Origin: an uncultured Blautia sp.
GTDB taxonomy: Bacteria; Bacillota; Clostridia; Lachnospirales; Lachnospiraceae
Assembly (NCBI GenBank): GCA_900541345.1
Contig: UQJE01000021.1
Span: 1-32,107 of the forward strand
Direction of reading: 5' to 3'
DNA: 32,107 nt
This document shows, one piece after another, positions 5,604 to 13,856 of this stretch. Every line of letters starts with the position of its first letter. The first letter of the stretch is position 1. The notes beneath the pieces were generated by a model, which worked only from the letters and a program-made list of their open reading frames with translations, was not told the origin of the DNA and did no database searches. Position numbers and translations under genes: made by a program.

Positions 5604-7787
5604 TTAAAAAAACATTTCATTCATATAAAACTCATTAAATTCTTTATCCGCAGACAGATTCACCTCTTCTGAAATGCTTACCAGCTTTTCTATGGTTTTG
5701 TCTCCGTTTTCATCTTTTAGGTATTTACATGCGCCTGAAAGCGAACTGTTTCCCACTGCCACAATCCGGTCCGCCCATTCCTCCGGAATCATGCCGATGG
5801 CAATCGCCTTGTCTGTATTCAGCTTATAGCCGAATCCGCCTGCAAGATACACTTTTGAAACTTCTTCTTTTTTTATTCCATAGCGGAGAAGAAGCGTTTC
5901 CACACCTGCGCGAACAGCCGCTTTTGCAAGCTGGATTTCTCGTACATCCTTCTGGGTAAATACAATTTCTTTTCCGTCGGGAGTTTTTGCCAATGGAAAT
6001 CCATCGTCAAAGTAGTCTTCATCAAGTGCCCCTGTCTCGTCCACAATTTCCTCACGCACAAGCTCTGCCGCTGTCTCCACTACTCCTGTTCCGCAGATTC
6101 CCTGCGGCGCTTCGTCCCGAATTGTTTTTACCTCTGCCTCTGTGCCCTCAAGCTTTACAGAGCAGATTGCGCCGGGCACGCTTCCCATGCCCCAGGTAAT
6201 GTTTCCACCCTCAAACGCGGGACCTGCTGCTGTAGAAGTCACAAGGATTTTCTCTTTATTTCCGATTCCCATTTCCCCGTTTGTTCCAAGGTCAATGAAC
6301 ATACATACGTCTTCTTTTTCAGTAAAATCATAAGCGTACATTCCTGATACAATATCTCCGCCTACGTAAGTAGAAATGCCGGGAAGAAGAACGACTTCTT
6401 TTTTGCCGAATCTATCTGTGCCAAGAATCTCTTCCGTTCCTTTGATAAAATCAATATTTACAGGTGTAAACGGGAACACGCCAAGGGTATCGCAGTCGTA
6501 TCCCATTAGAAGATGCCCCATTGTTGTATTTCCGCCTATCACGATTTTCCCCACGTCCTCGCCGGAAACTCCCGTCTCTTTTAAAAGCTTCTCCATACTG
6601 TCCTGTAAATCCTTCTGTATGGATTTCTTAAGCTCCTCTTTTTTTCCGTCAACAGAAGCCTGTATTCTGGAAATCACATCTGCACCGTAAGCTCTCTGGC
6701 TGTTTACGGAAGTGACGGTGTGAAAAACTTTGCCGCTTTCCCCGCCAATTAAAGACATGGCAATGGTCGTTGTCCCTATATCTACAGCAACATGATAAAA
6801 CGATTCTTCTGTACCGCTTTCTTCTGTATTTTCTGTTTCCCCTACTGCCTCAAATAAGGACTCGTCACTCTGGGAAACGGAAACTTCCAGTTCCTCCGTG
6901 GGGTAGAGACAGCAGGAAAGACGCCAGCCTGCATCCAGCTCTTCCTCTGAATATATTTTTTTATCTTCGTCAGAAATCCATGTATTTCCATTTAAAACCT
7001 GAATACCGCATTTTCCGCATCTGCCCTTTCCTCCGCATGGCGCACTGATATAAATTTCCTGACGAATAAAAGCGTCAAGGAGGCTTTCCCCTTCTTTTAC
7101 AAGAATCGTTTTCGTCTCCGCTCCTCTGTGCACCACAACTTCTGTGTCCGGAATATTTCGAAGACGGCAGTGGATATTCGGGCATTTCCGGCAGTCGTGC
7201 TGCGCCTTAAAACTATCTGCATCCTCTGTTAAAACGAATACCTGACAGGAGGTTTTTACAGGGTCAAACATGAATCCTGTACTTATATCAATTCCGAATC
7301 TGCGCTTCAATTCCAGATGTTCCCACGCCGTTTTCTGCGATTCCATAGAAATATCATGGGGCGCTTCCAGACGGGCAAGAACGCCTACATTATGTTCTCT
7401 GCATACCTCCTTTAATCTGGCAAGAACCTGCTCCTCCATAGAAAAAAGAGCGTCGTCCGCCATTGCGTCTGTGAGCATTCCCTTTACATAATCGCCTTCC
7501 TGAAAGGCTTTTGTACTCTCTTCCTTGATTCCGTTTCCAATACTCATTACCATATATACAACAGGTGTTCCTGCTTTATACTTTTCTGTTGCAACAGATT
7601 CCGGAAGCGTACCAAAACCAAGGATACCTACCGGCTCTACAAGAGACAGCATATCCTCGTAAATTTCTTCGTATGTATCCACAACTTCCTCATATACAGG
7701 GCTGTCTTCGTAACAGTCCATTGCTTTTAAAACAGATTCTTTCTGTATTTTAAACTTCAGATTATGAAGCTCGTAAAAATTCTCCAT
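5604..7787 (-). CDS. Corrinoid-protein reductive activator (ferredoxin plus DUF4445/ASKHA)
   Basis: A 727-aa RamA/RACo-like protein expected to use ATP to reduce oxidised Co(II) corrinoid back to active Co(I). Residues about 1-210 resemble the B12-dependent methionine synthase activation domain and end in a Cys cluster, CRKCPNIHC (199, 202, 207). About 218-310 is a plant-type 2Fe-2S ferredoxin domain with CGGKGRCGKCG (251, 257, 260) and a fourth Cys at 292 or 293. About 330-727 is the DUF4445 ASKHA ATPase with phosphate motif DIGTTT (336-341) and FIDLGTNGE later. The start is set at the ATG at 7787 because AAGGAGG lies five bases upstream; a longer frame to 7814 has no such site. It follows the corrinoid protein gene after 77 bases. 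Confidence 0.88.
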   Translation of the reverse strand: MENFYELHNLKFKIQKESVLKAMDCYEDSPVYEEVVDTYEEIYEDMLSLVEPVGILGFGTLPESVATEKYKAGTPVVYMVMSIGNGIKEESTKAFQEGDYVKGMLTDAMADDALFSMEEQVLARLKEVCREHNVGVLARLEAPHDISMESQKTAWEHLELKRRFGIDISTGFMFDPVKTSCQVFVLTEDADSFKAQHDCRKCPNIHCRLRNIPDTEVVVHRGAETKTILVKEGESLLDAFIRQEIYISAPCGGKGRCGKCGIQVLNGNTWISDEDKKIYSEEELDAGWRLSCCLYPTEELEVSVSQSDESLFEAVGETENTEESGTEESFYHVAVDIGTTTIAMSLIGGESGKVFHTVTSVNSQRAYGADVISRIQASVDGKKEELKKSIQKDLQDSMEKLLKETGVSGEDVGKIVIGGNTTMGHLLMGYDCDTLGVFPFTPVNIDFIKGTEEILGTDRFGKKEVVLLPGISTYVGGDIVSGMYAYDFTEKEDVCMFIDLGTNGEMGIGNKEKILVTSTAAGPAFEGGNITWGMGSVPGAICSVKLEGTEAEVKTIRDEAPQGICGTGVVETAAELVREEIVDETGALDEDYFDDGFPLAKTPDGKEIVFTQKDVREIQLAKAAVRAGVETLLLRYGIKKEEVSKVYLAGGFGYKLNTDKAIAIGMIPEEWADRIVAVGNSSLSGACKYLKDENGDKTIEKLVSISEEVNLSADKEFNEFYMNEMFF

Positions 7788-7864
7788 GTCTGCCTCCTTA
7801 AAAAAAGAGGACACGCGCAGGTTTCCTCACGCAATGCCCTCTCCCACACGATACTTTCGTGGAT

Positions 7865-8518
7865 TTATGCTGATTTTCTCTTCAGAACCGCCTCTTTTGC
7901 AACCTCTGCTGCAGATGGTGCGTCTGCTGTGTAGTAGTCAGCGCCAATCTGCTGTGCAAATGTGTCATTTACAGGCGCTCCGCCTACCATAACAATGTAT
8001 TTTTCTCTTAATCCTTTTTCATTTAACTCGTCAATTACGTCTTTCATATTCGGCATAGTTGTTGTAAGAAGTGCAGACATACCGATTACATCTGCGCCAA
8101 CCTCTTCTGCCTTTGCAATAAATGTATCTGCATCAACGTCTGTTCCCAGGTCGTAAATCTCAAAACCTGCGCCTTTTAACATCATAACAACAAGGTTTTT
8201 ACCGATGTCGTGAAGGTCGCCCTTTACCGTACCGACTACAGCTTTTCCAATCGGCTCATTTCCAACCTCCACAAGCTTTGGCTCAAGAATGGAAATTCCG
8301 GCTGACATTGCTCTTGCTGCTACAAGAACTTCCGGTACGAAAACTTCATTTCTTTTAAACTTTCCGCCTACAATCATCATACCTGCAAGAAGTCCGTCGT
8401 TTAAAATTTCTTTTGGGTCAAGTCCCTGCTCAAGTGCTTCTTCAACAAGTTTTTTAACGTTTTTTGCGCGGCCTTTCTGTAAAAATTCTGAAATCTCATT
8501 AATAATTTCTGCTGGCAT
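7865..8518 (-). CDS. Corrinoid (B12-binding) methyltransferase protein, MtaC/MttC family
   Basis: A 217-aa two-domain protein that carries the methyl group on cobalamin between two methyltransferases. Residues about 1-85 are the helical cap domain (B12-binding 2), and about 90-210 the Rossmann-like B12 domain. The cobalt-ligating motif DLHDIGKN is present with His103 (D101-x-H103-x-x-G106), followed by the expected SALLTTTM and GGAPV segments. The length matches the family. A GAGGAGGA site precedes the ATG at 8518. It is the first gene of a two-gene operon with its reactivator. No cognate substrate methyltransferase is in the window, so the methyl donor is unknown. Confidence 0.93.
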   Translation of the reverse strand: MPAEIINEISEFLQKGRAKNVKKLVEEALEQGLDPKEILNDGLLAGMMIVGGKFKRNEVFVPEVLVAARAMSAGISILEPKLVEVGNEPIGKAVVGTVKGDLHDIGKNLVVMMLKGAGFEIYDLGTDVDADTFIAKAEEVGADVIGMSALLTTTMPNMKDVIDELNEKGLREKYIVMVGGAPVNDTFAQQIGADYYTADAPSAAEVAKEAVLKRKSA

Positions 8519-8599
8519 TTTTAAATCCTCCTCGTTTATCCCTCTTTTTATATCAGAGCTTCCGCAAACTCTGTACAGCTCTTTCTGCTGTTTTCTTTA

Positions 8600-8700
8600 T
8601 GATGCTATTATATAGGTTTTTACCAAAAAATTTATGTATTTATTTTAGAAAACCTGTATATTTTTTTTGTTTTTTCGTGTATTATAAGAGAAGAAATAAA
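8600..8700. promoter_or_regulatory. Divergent promoter region between corrinoid protein and PocR-AraC regulator
   Basis: On the minus strand a TATAAT lies at about 8609-8614, upstream of the corrinoid gene. On the plus strand TATTATAAG at about 8679-8687 could be the -10 of the regulator gene. Between them, TGTATA followed by eight T (8655-8668) resembles a motif also found upstream of two other units of this cluster. Strengths are not testable from sequence. Confidence 0.45.
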
Positions 8701-8738
8701 CATTTTGGTATTTTTTTAAGATTTAAGGAGAGAATTTT

Positions 8739-9989
8739 ATGCAGCCTATCCTATATTCTATTATTGAAAAACAAAAACTTCGTGAACTCCTTGAAACATT
8801 TTATCAGTGTATCAATCTCCCGATTCAGGTTCTCGACGAGACAGGGGAAGTTCTGGATGCTTTTGGCGATTGTCATAATTACTGTAAAATCTTCAAGCAT
8901 TTTCTTCCAAAAGGAGAATCCTGCACCAAACTTCACTCAAATGCCAGCAAGCTTGCCATGAGCCTTGGGGAAACTTATATTTTTTCCTGCCACTCCAACT
9001 TAAACCATATTGTTTTTCCTCTTACAAACAACAACGTACTTCTTGGCTCCATTCTTGCCGGTCCTTTTCTTATGGACGAACCGGATTCCCTGCTCTTATC
9101 CGACATCGGGGAAAAATATTCTATTCCTACAGCTCCTCTGTTGGAAATGTATGAAGAAGCAGGAAGCCTCCCTGTTTTCGAGCCTGCAAAGGTCACTTAC
9201 ATAAGCCGGCTGCTTTACTATATGTGCTCCGGTCTTGTAACAGACAGCCGTGCGCAGTTTAACTTAAATCACAATAAGCTTTATCAGCAGTCAAAGATTA
9301 ACGAATCCATTCAAATGTATAAGGCTTCTCCTCAGGTAAACAGCCGTGTTTATCCCTATGAAAAAGAAAAAGCCCTGATCACAAAACTGAAAACAGGGGA
9401 TACAGAACAGGCAAAAGCTCTTCTAAACGACCTTCTGGGATATGTTTTTTTTGCTGAGGGAAATAATTTTGAAGTTGTAAAATCACGTGCGCTCGAGCTT
9501 TCTTCTCTTCTTTCCCGGGCTGCTATTGAGGGCGGAGCCACAAGCGACAGTGTTCTGAAAGTAAATAACCAGTTTCTCATGTCTCTGCAGAATATTACAG
9601 ATCTTGACGACCTTTGCTATAAGCTTCAGGAAACGATTGATGTTTTCACAGACTGTATGTTTAACTATATTCCATCAAAAGGAAATGAAATTATTAAAAA
9701 AGCAATCCGCTATATTTCCCAGAACTTTTCCAGAAATCTTACTCTGGACGAGGTGGCAGACCATGTTCACTTAAATCCCGCCTACTTTTCTACTCTGTTT
9801 AAGCAGTCAACAGGCTCTTCCTTTAAGGAATATTTAAACATGGTGCGCATTGAGGAAAGCAAGCGTCTTCTTTCCAATACAGATTCCTCTATTATTGATA
9901 TTTCCCTTGCAACAGGATTTGAAGACCAGAGCTATTTCTCAAAAGTATTCAAAAAATATACCGGTCTGACCCCAAAGCAGTACCGGTAG
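8739..9989 (+). CDS. PocR-domain AraC-family transcriptional regulator
   Basis: A 416-aa regulator. Residues about 8-170 are a PocR sensory domain, with the expected cysteine pattern (Cys45, Cys49, Cys62, Cys84) and the segment IVFPLTNNNVLLGSILAGPF. A linker of about 140 residues follows. The C-terminal 100 residues are a double helix-turn-helix AraC domain (TLDEVADHVHLNPAYFSTLF and later DISLATGFEDQSYFSKVF). PocR domains are thought to bind small ligands such as diols or simple hydrocarbon derivatives. It is transcribed divergently from the corrinoid operon, which it most likely controls. AAGGAGAG precedes the ATG at 8739. Confidence 0.9.
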   Translation: MQPILYSIIEKQKLRELLETFYQCINLPIQVLDETGEVLDAFGDCHNYCKIFKHFLPKGESCTKLHSNASKLAMSLGETYIFSCHSNLNHIVFPLTNNNVLLGSILAGPFLMDEPDSLLLSDIGEKYSIPTAPLLEMYEEAGSLPVFEPAKVTYISRLLYYMCSGLVTDSRAQFNLNHNKLYQQSKINESIQMYKASPQVNSRVYPYEKEKALITKLKTGDTEQAKALLNDLLGYVFFAEGNNFEVVKSRALELSSLLSRAAIEGGATSDSVLKVNNQFLMSLQNITDLDDLCYKLQETIDVFTDCMFNYIPSKGNEIIKKAIRYISQNFSRNLTLDEVADHVHLNPAYFSTLFKQSTGSSFKEYLNMVRIEESKRLLSNTDSSIIDISLATGFEDQSYFSKVFKKYTGLTPKQYR

Positions 9990-10064
9990 AAAATAAATAA
10001 CATCAGTAAAAATACATCGCATATCCGGCTTCTCCTGTAAAAAAGCTGCCGCATTAAGCATTCA

Positions 10065-10170
10065 CCAGGAAAACATTTATACGTTTCAAGCGACTTTGTC
10101 GAGTACATCTTTGAGACTACAGGCTCAAAGTGAACGCAGACGGAGCGCGAATGTATAAATGTTTCCGTGG
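10065..10170. repeat. Intergenic inverted repeat between convergent genes
   Basis: AAACATTTATAC (10071-10082) and GTATAAATGTTT (10153-10164) are perfect complements, and the match extends outwards to about 18 bases with two mismatches. The 70-base interior has its own small hairpins, such as CGACTTTGTCG. The structure looks like a dispersed palindromic intergenic element. It sits between the stops of the regulator (9989) and the UroD gene (10197) and could also separate the convergent transcripts. Confidence 0.55.
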
Positions 10171-10196
10171 GATTCTCAATGTGACAGCTTTACCCC

Positions 10197-11204
10197 TTAT
10201 TTCTCGTAAAATTCTTTTACAGCATCAAAGAATGCCTGAATGTTTTCAAGGGGACTCATTGGCGGAATATCGCAGCCGCTTGCAATTACAAAGTTCGGAT
10301 ATTTGCAGCAGCGCTCCATAAGTTCAAGTGTTTCTTTGCGAATCTGCTCCGGTGTGCCCTGGCGGATTGTTCCTGCCGGGTCAATATTTCCGATGATCAT
10401 TCTGTCTGACGGGAACGCTTTTAATGTTGTCTCAATATCAATGGCATTTCCGAAGCTGTATGCAAGTGCGTCAATCTCTTTTACATTGTTGATAAGAGGC
10501 TCGATATTTCCGCAGTTGTGGTACATAACTACGAAGTTTTCATCCTCTACTGCCTCGCGGATTTTATTTACATAAGGTGTGGAGAACTCGTCAATCAGGT
10601 TTGGAGAAAGAAGCCCTGCTGCCGGCTCTGCCATAGCAATGCCGTTCGCGCCTACTGCCTTAAATGCTTTTGCGTATTCAATCAGGAACTCTGTTGCCTT
10701 CTCAAGAACTGTCTCTACCATCTCCGGTTCTTCATAACAGAGAATCATGATTTCTGTCATATCAAGAAGTCTTCCTGCAAGGGAGTATGGTCCAATAATA
10801 CCTGCAAGTACAGGACGGTCTGTAATCTGCTGGCAGGCAAGTTCAATTCCTTTTACACATTCTCCTGTTCTTCCGTCGCCAACCTTCGGAACTTTCAGCG
10901 CTTCTGCCTCGTCCTCATCGTGTACAAGAGCTGCGTGAACAGTAGGAACATCGTCCTCGCTGTAATGAACCGGGCTTCCAAAAGCCTCTGCCTCAACAGA
11001 AAGATCCATAAGACTAAATGCCACGCCTGTATCAAAACGGTCTGCAATGGCTTTCATACACTGCGCCTGAAGCTCGCCGCTTTTTACAAGCTCATCTACT
11101 GTGTGTCCGATAATCTGTACACCCGGAAAAGAGAGGATTGGCATCGCCTTCTTTACCGGATTGTTAATACATTCTGCTACCCATTCTTTCATGTTACGTT
11201 TCAT
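10197..11204 (-). CDS. UroD/MtaA-family zinc methyltransferase (methylcorrinoid-dependent)
   Basis: A 335-aa protein of the uroporphyrinogen decarboxylase superfamily, of the MtaA/MtbA type that moves a methyl group between a methyl-corrinoid protein and a thiol acceptor. The zinc site of these methyltransferases is visible: His229 and Cys231 in YHNCGN, and Cys311 in ASGCDIPP. These residues argue against a haem-pathway UroD. The length is typical. AAAGGAGAG precedes the ATG at 11204. It lies close to a corrinoid protein gene, although divided from it by the regulator. In an anaerobic bacterium without coenzyme M the acceptor is probably tetrahydrofolate or another thiol or folate; this is inference. 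Confidence 0.85.
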   Translation of the reverse strand: MKRNMKEWVAECINNPVKKAMPILSFPGVQIIGHTVDELVKSGELQAQCMKAIADRFDTGVAFSLMDLSVEAEAFGSPVHYSEDDVPTVHAALVHDEDEAEALKVPKVGDGRTGECVKGIELACQQITDRPVLAGIIGPYSLAGRLLDMTEIMILCYEEPEMVETVLEKATEFLIEYAKAFKAVGANGIAMAEPAAGLLSPNLIDEFSTPYVNKIREAVEDENFVVMYHNCGNIEPLINNVKEIDALAYSFGNAIDIETTLKAFPSDRMIIGNIDPAGTIRQGTPEQIRKETLELMERCCKYPNFVIASGCDIPPMSPLENIQAFFDAVKEFYEK

Positions 11205-11289
11205 AAAATCTACTCTCCTTTTATAAGTTTTCTTCTATTCTCTGTTGCTGTATTATCACTGGTGTAAATCGCGGAAGCTCTTTTCTTTT

Positions 11290-11365
11290 ATCTGCCTACA
11301 TTATAGAAAATTACAAATAGAGATTGCTATAACTTTCTATCTATTATTTGTACTTTTTTTGTGTT
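11290..11365 (-). promoter_or_regulatory. Promoter region of the UroD-type methyltransferase gene
   Basis: The 259-base gap between the hydantoinase-like gene and the UroD gene holds a minus-strand TATAAT at about 11300-11305. The T-rich motif TATTTGTAC followed by seven T lies at 11345-11360, about 140 bases ahead of the start codon. The gap suggests that the UroD gene has its own promoter, although read-through from upstream remains possible. Confidence 0.45.
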
Positions 11366-11463
11366 TTTATATGGCATAATATACGAAATAAAGATAAATC
11401 CCCTTTCATCTAAACTTCTTACATATATTTTTATAATTTTTTTCAGACAATCCGGTAATTATT

Positions 11464-13467
11464 TTAGATTCCTATACTGCCTCTTGCAGTAATCTGCCAT
11501 GTATCACCAAGAAACAATTCTCCGGATTCAACCCGGCTGTTTTCATGATGTATAAAAATCTCTGTTTTTACATCTCCTTTTGCTCCCCGCCGCCGCGCTT
11601 CTTTTTCTGCCGCAGCTTTTCCCTGTTCCCGGAGATACTTCTCTGCCTCTTCGTATTCTTTAAATTCCGCCTGATTTTCCCCCACAAAAACCTGATACTT
11701 GTCAATTCCCGCCGTAGTATATACAGGATGAATTTCCCCCTCCAGAGTGACCGCCACGTTTCCTACTACAGCACCAATTGCATTTGCAACCTCCCCGTAC
11801 TTTGGAATTACAGCCTTTGTTCCCAGCATCTCTGCAACCGGCTTTAAAAATACTCCTGTGGGAGCGCCCACACCTATCAGCGCAAAATCTGTATGAAAAC
11901 TTATATTCATTGGGCTTTTTTCTTTTCCCGATGCCTGTCTGTACGCCGCTTCTATCAAGGTTTCCAGTTGGCTGTCCAGCTTCTTTCCTTTCAGCTCTTT
12001 TCTGGTGTTTTGAAGAAAAATCCGTACCAGATTACAGTAAAGGCGTTTTTCTACAAGGTCGTATACTCTTTGGGGAATCTTTGCCGCATCTGTCCGGACC
12101 GACGCCCCAAGATACTTTGCGGAAAGAGCTGCTGCTCTTGTATCAATTCCTGAATAATCCCCTTTTAGTATCATAGCGTCTGTTGGAGTAAATCCTGCCC
12201 TGATTAAAATGCCCTCTTTTTCCAGACGCTCTGTGCGGAAATTATATAAATCTTTTCCCACTGCGTCTGCAGCCTCCCCAAGCATAAGCGGTCCGTTTTT
12301 TAACACCTGACAGAGATTTCTCTCCTGCTCTGTGTAAGAATCCTCCCATACCGGCTCTTTTACCAATATAAGAAATTCGTTCAGATAAAAAATATCTGTT
12401 TTTTTCTCCTGTAAAAGCCCTTCCAGCTTATCAACAGCCTCAGGATAATGCTGTGCAAAATTGGAAACAGGAACAATTCTGTAATTTTCCAGATACAGAT
12501 GTCCCAGCCTGTCGTAATGCACTGCCGTATCTCCGCCAAGACCGAATGTATCCACAAACATTCCTTTTACGAATGTTTCCCAGTTTCCAATGTGGATTCC
12601 ATCTGAAACTTTTAACGGTTCTCCATCTTTCATAAACGCCACATCTGTTGTTGTACCTCCCATATCCACAATAAGGGCGTTTTTTTCTTCTGCAAGATAC
12701 CTGGCTCCCACAATACTTGCAGCAGGTCCGCACAAAAGTGTTTCCACAGGTCTTTCCTCCGCCGTCTCCTCACTCATAAGCGTTCCGTCGCTTCGCACAA
12801 TTACCGGAGGAATCAAAAGTCCTCTCTCCTTAAAAACGTCTTTTACTGCAAGAAGAAAATCGTGAATAACAGGAATCAGCCTTGCATTTAAAAGCGCTCC
12901 TGCTCCTCTCTTTATCGCATTTAAGTCCGAAAAAAGGTCTTTTCCCAGAACAACAGGACCGGAAAAATATTCGCAAATTACCTTCTTCGCCTTCTTCTCA
13001 TAATTTCCTCCCAGTTTTTTTGAAAAAAGCTGTACAATACTGATTCCTGCACACCCTTTTATGATTTCCGGCACATCTTTTTTAAATTTTTCCCAGTCCG
13101 GCTCTGTACATTTTTCCTTTGCACTGCTGATTGTGCAGTCCAGAAAATATACGTCCTCTTTATTTTTGATGCCGTAACTTTCTCCCACCTCATCAAACGT
13201 CTTTTCAGACACTCCGATAAAAATGAGCTTTGCCCTTTCCCCCTTATCTTCCACACAGGTATTTGTTGCAAGAGTGGTAGAAAGCGCCAGAAGCTCCGTC
13301 TCTTTTATAAATTCCTCCGGAAGCTTTTCGATCACTTTTTTGATTCCTTTTTTTAAATCTTCCCTTGTAGTAAGCGATTTTGCTCCTGCTATAATTTCTC
13401 TTTTTTCCAGATTATAAATAACGGCATCTGTATAAGTGCCTCCTGTATCTATTCCAATTCCAATCAC
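11464..13467 (-). CDS. Hydantoinase/oxoprolinase (HyuA)-family ASKHA protein
   Basis: A 667-aa protein with the HyuA N-terminal signature IGIGIDTGGTYTDAV at the extreme N-terminus, and a second phosphate-type motif VDMGGTTTDVAF near residue 265. Known members hydrolyse ATP to open cyclic amides (hydantoins, 5-oxoproline) or carboxylate ketones, usually with a HyuB partner, which is absent here. The start is the GTG at 13467: GGAGG lies at 13476-13480, eight bases upstream, whereas a longer frame would start at a TTG inside that site. The setting next to corrinoid genes suggests a role in methyl-group metabolism or corrinoid activation instead of hydantoin degradation. That role is inference. 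Confidence 0.8.
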   Translation of the reverse strand: MIGIGIDTGGTYTDAVIYNLEKREIIAGAKSLTTREDLKKGIKKVIEKLPEEFIKETELLALSTTLATNTCVEDKGERAKLIFIGVSEKTFDEVGESYGIKNKEDVYFLDCTISSAKEKCTEPDWEKFKKDVPEIIKGCAGISIVQLFSKKLGGNYEKKAKKVICEYFSGPVVLGKDLFSDLNAIKRGAGALLNARLIPVIHDFLLAVKDVFKERGLLIPPVIVRSDGTLMSEETAEERPVETLLCGPAASIVGARYLAEEKNALIVDMGGTTTDVAFMKDGEPLKVSDGIHIGNWETFVKGMFVDTFGLGGDTAVHYDRLGHLYLENYRIVPVSNFAQHYPEAVDKLEGLLQEKKTDIFYLNEFLILVKEPVWEDSYTEQERNLCQVLKNGPLMLGEAADAVGKDLYNFRTERLEKEGILIRAGFTPTDAMILKGDYSGIDTRAAALSAKYLGASVRTDAAKIPQRVYDLVEKRLYCNLVRIFLQNTRKELKGKKLDSQLETLIEAAYRQASGKEKSPMNISFHTDFALIGVGAPTGVFLKPVAEMLGTKAVIPKYGEVANAIGAVVGNVAVTLEGEIHPVYTTAGIDKYQVFVGENQAEFKEYEEAEKYLREQGKAAAEKEARRRGAKGDVKTEIFIHHENSRVESGELFLGDTWQITARGSIGI

Positions 13468-13484
13468 AATAAAAACCTCCAAAA

Positions 13485-13517
13485 CTGTACTTCCTGCATT
13501 TATTTTAGCAAGTACAG
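13485..13517 (-). promoter_or_regulatory. Extended -10 promoter of the hydantoinase-like gene with flanking inverted repeat
   Basis: On the minus strand TGCTAAAAT gives an extended -10 (TAAAAT at 13502-13507). It is bracketed by an 8-bp inverted repeat, CTGTACTT at 13485-13492 and AAGTACAG at 13510-13517, a plausible operator. The T-rich motif at 13546-13561 lies further upstream. Confidence 0.45.
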
Positions 13518-13565
13518 CCGGAGGCTTCTATTAATTATTATTCATTATTTGTAGTTTTTTTCGAA

Positions 13566-13594
13566 TTGACACTCCAAACAAAATATGATACCTT
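13566..13594 (+). promoter_or_regulatory. Promoter of the cobalamin riboswitch-btu transcript
   Basis: A perfect -35 TTGACA (13566-13571) is followed after 17 bases by TACCTT (13589-13594), preceded by TG one base upstream, which makes an extended -10. It lies about 15 bases before the riboswitch. Confidence 0.6.
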
Positions 13595-13608
13595 AAACTT
13601 GTTCATAA

Positions 13609-13709
13609 TTTTGCAGGTGCATAAAGCATAAAAGGAAACAGGTGCAATTCCTGTACAAGGCCGTTACTGTGAGTGGAGGAATCCATAAGTCAGATACTTG
13701 CCTGCAAAA
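13609..13709 (+). ncRNA. Cobalamin (B12) riboswitch
   Basis: The hallmark elements are present in order. P1 is TTGCAGG (13611-13617) pairing with CCTGCAA (13701-13707). The core is GGTGCAATTCCTGTACAAGG, then CCGTTACTGTGA, which matches the CCGCCACTGTRA box with changes, and AGTCAGATACTTGCCTG corresponds to the conserved B12 box near the 3' end. It precedes an intrinsic terminator and the btuFCD-like genes, so high cobalamin should switch the importer off. The order and spacing of the boxes make the call firm. Confidence 0.92.
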
Positions 13710-13755
13710 GTTAATATCTTATTCTGCGGACACCGGAAAAAGACGTTTTGACGTT

Positions 13756-13790
13756 AGAAGTCTGCCCTGAAGCAGGCTTTTTATTTTTTT
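13756..13790 (+). terminator. Riboswitch-controlled intrinsic terminator
   Basis: AAGTCTGC (13758-13765) pairs with GCAGGCTT (13772-13779), with one G-T pair, around the loop CCTGAA; ten Ts interrupted once by A follow. It lies about 50 bases after the riboswitch and 67 bases before the binding-protein start. It is the expected expression platform. Confidence 0.75.
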
Positions 13791-13856
13791 ACAAAATAAT
13801 ATTTACGGAAACACCAGCTTCCAGTCCAGGCAGAACACGCATGAAAGGAGAAACCC

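Noticed and set aside
10197..11204. Haem-pathway uroporphyrinogen decarboxylase
   Set aside because: The His-x-Cys and distal Cys zinc ligands are those of corrinoid-dependent methyltransferases, and no other haem genes are nearby.
10518..11267. 249-aa plus-strand frame opposite the UroD-type gene
   Set aside because: The minus strand carries a full zinc methyltransferase with motifs. This frame is Cys/Phe/Leu-rich and has no motif or ribosome binding site.
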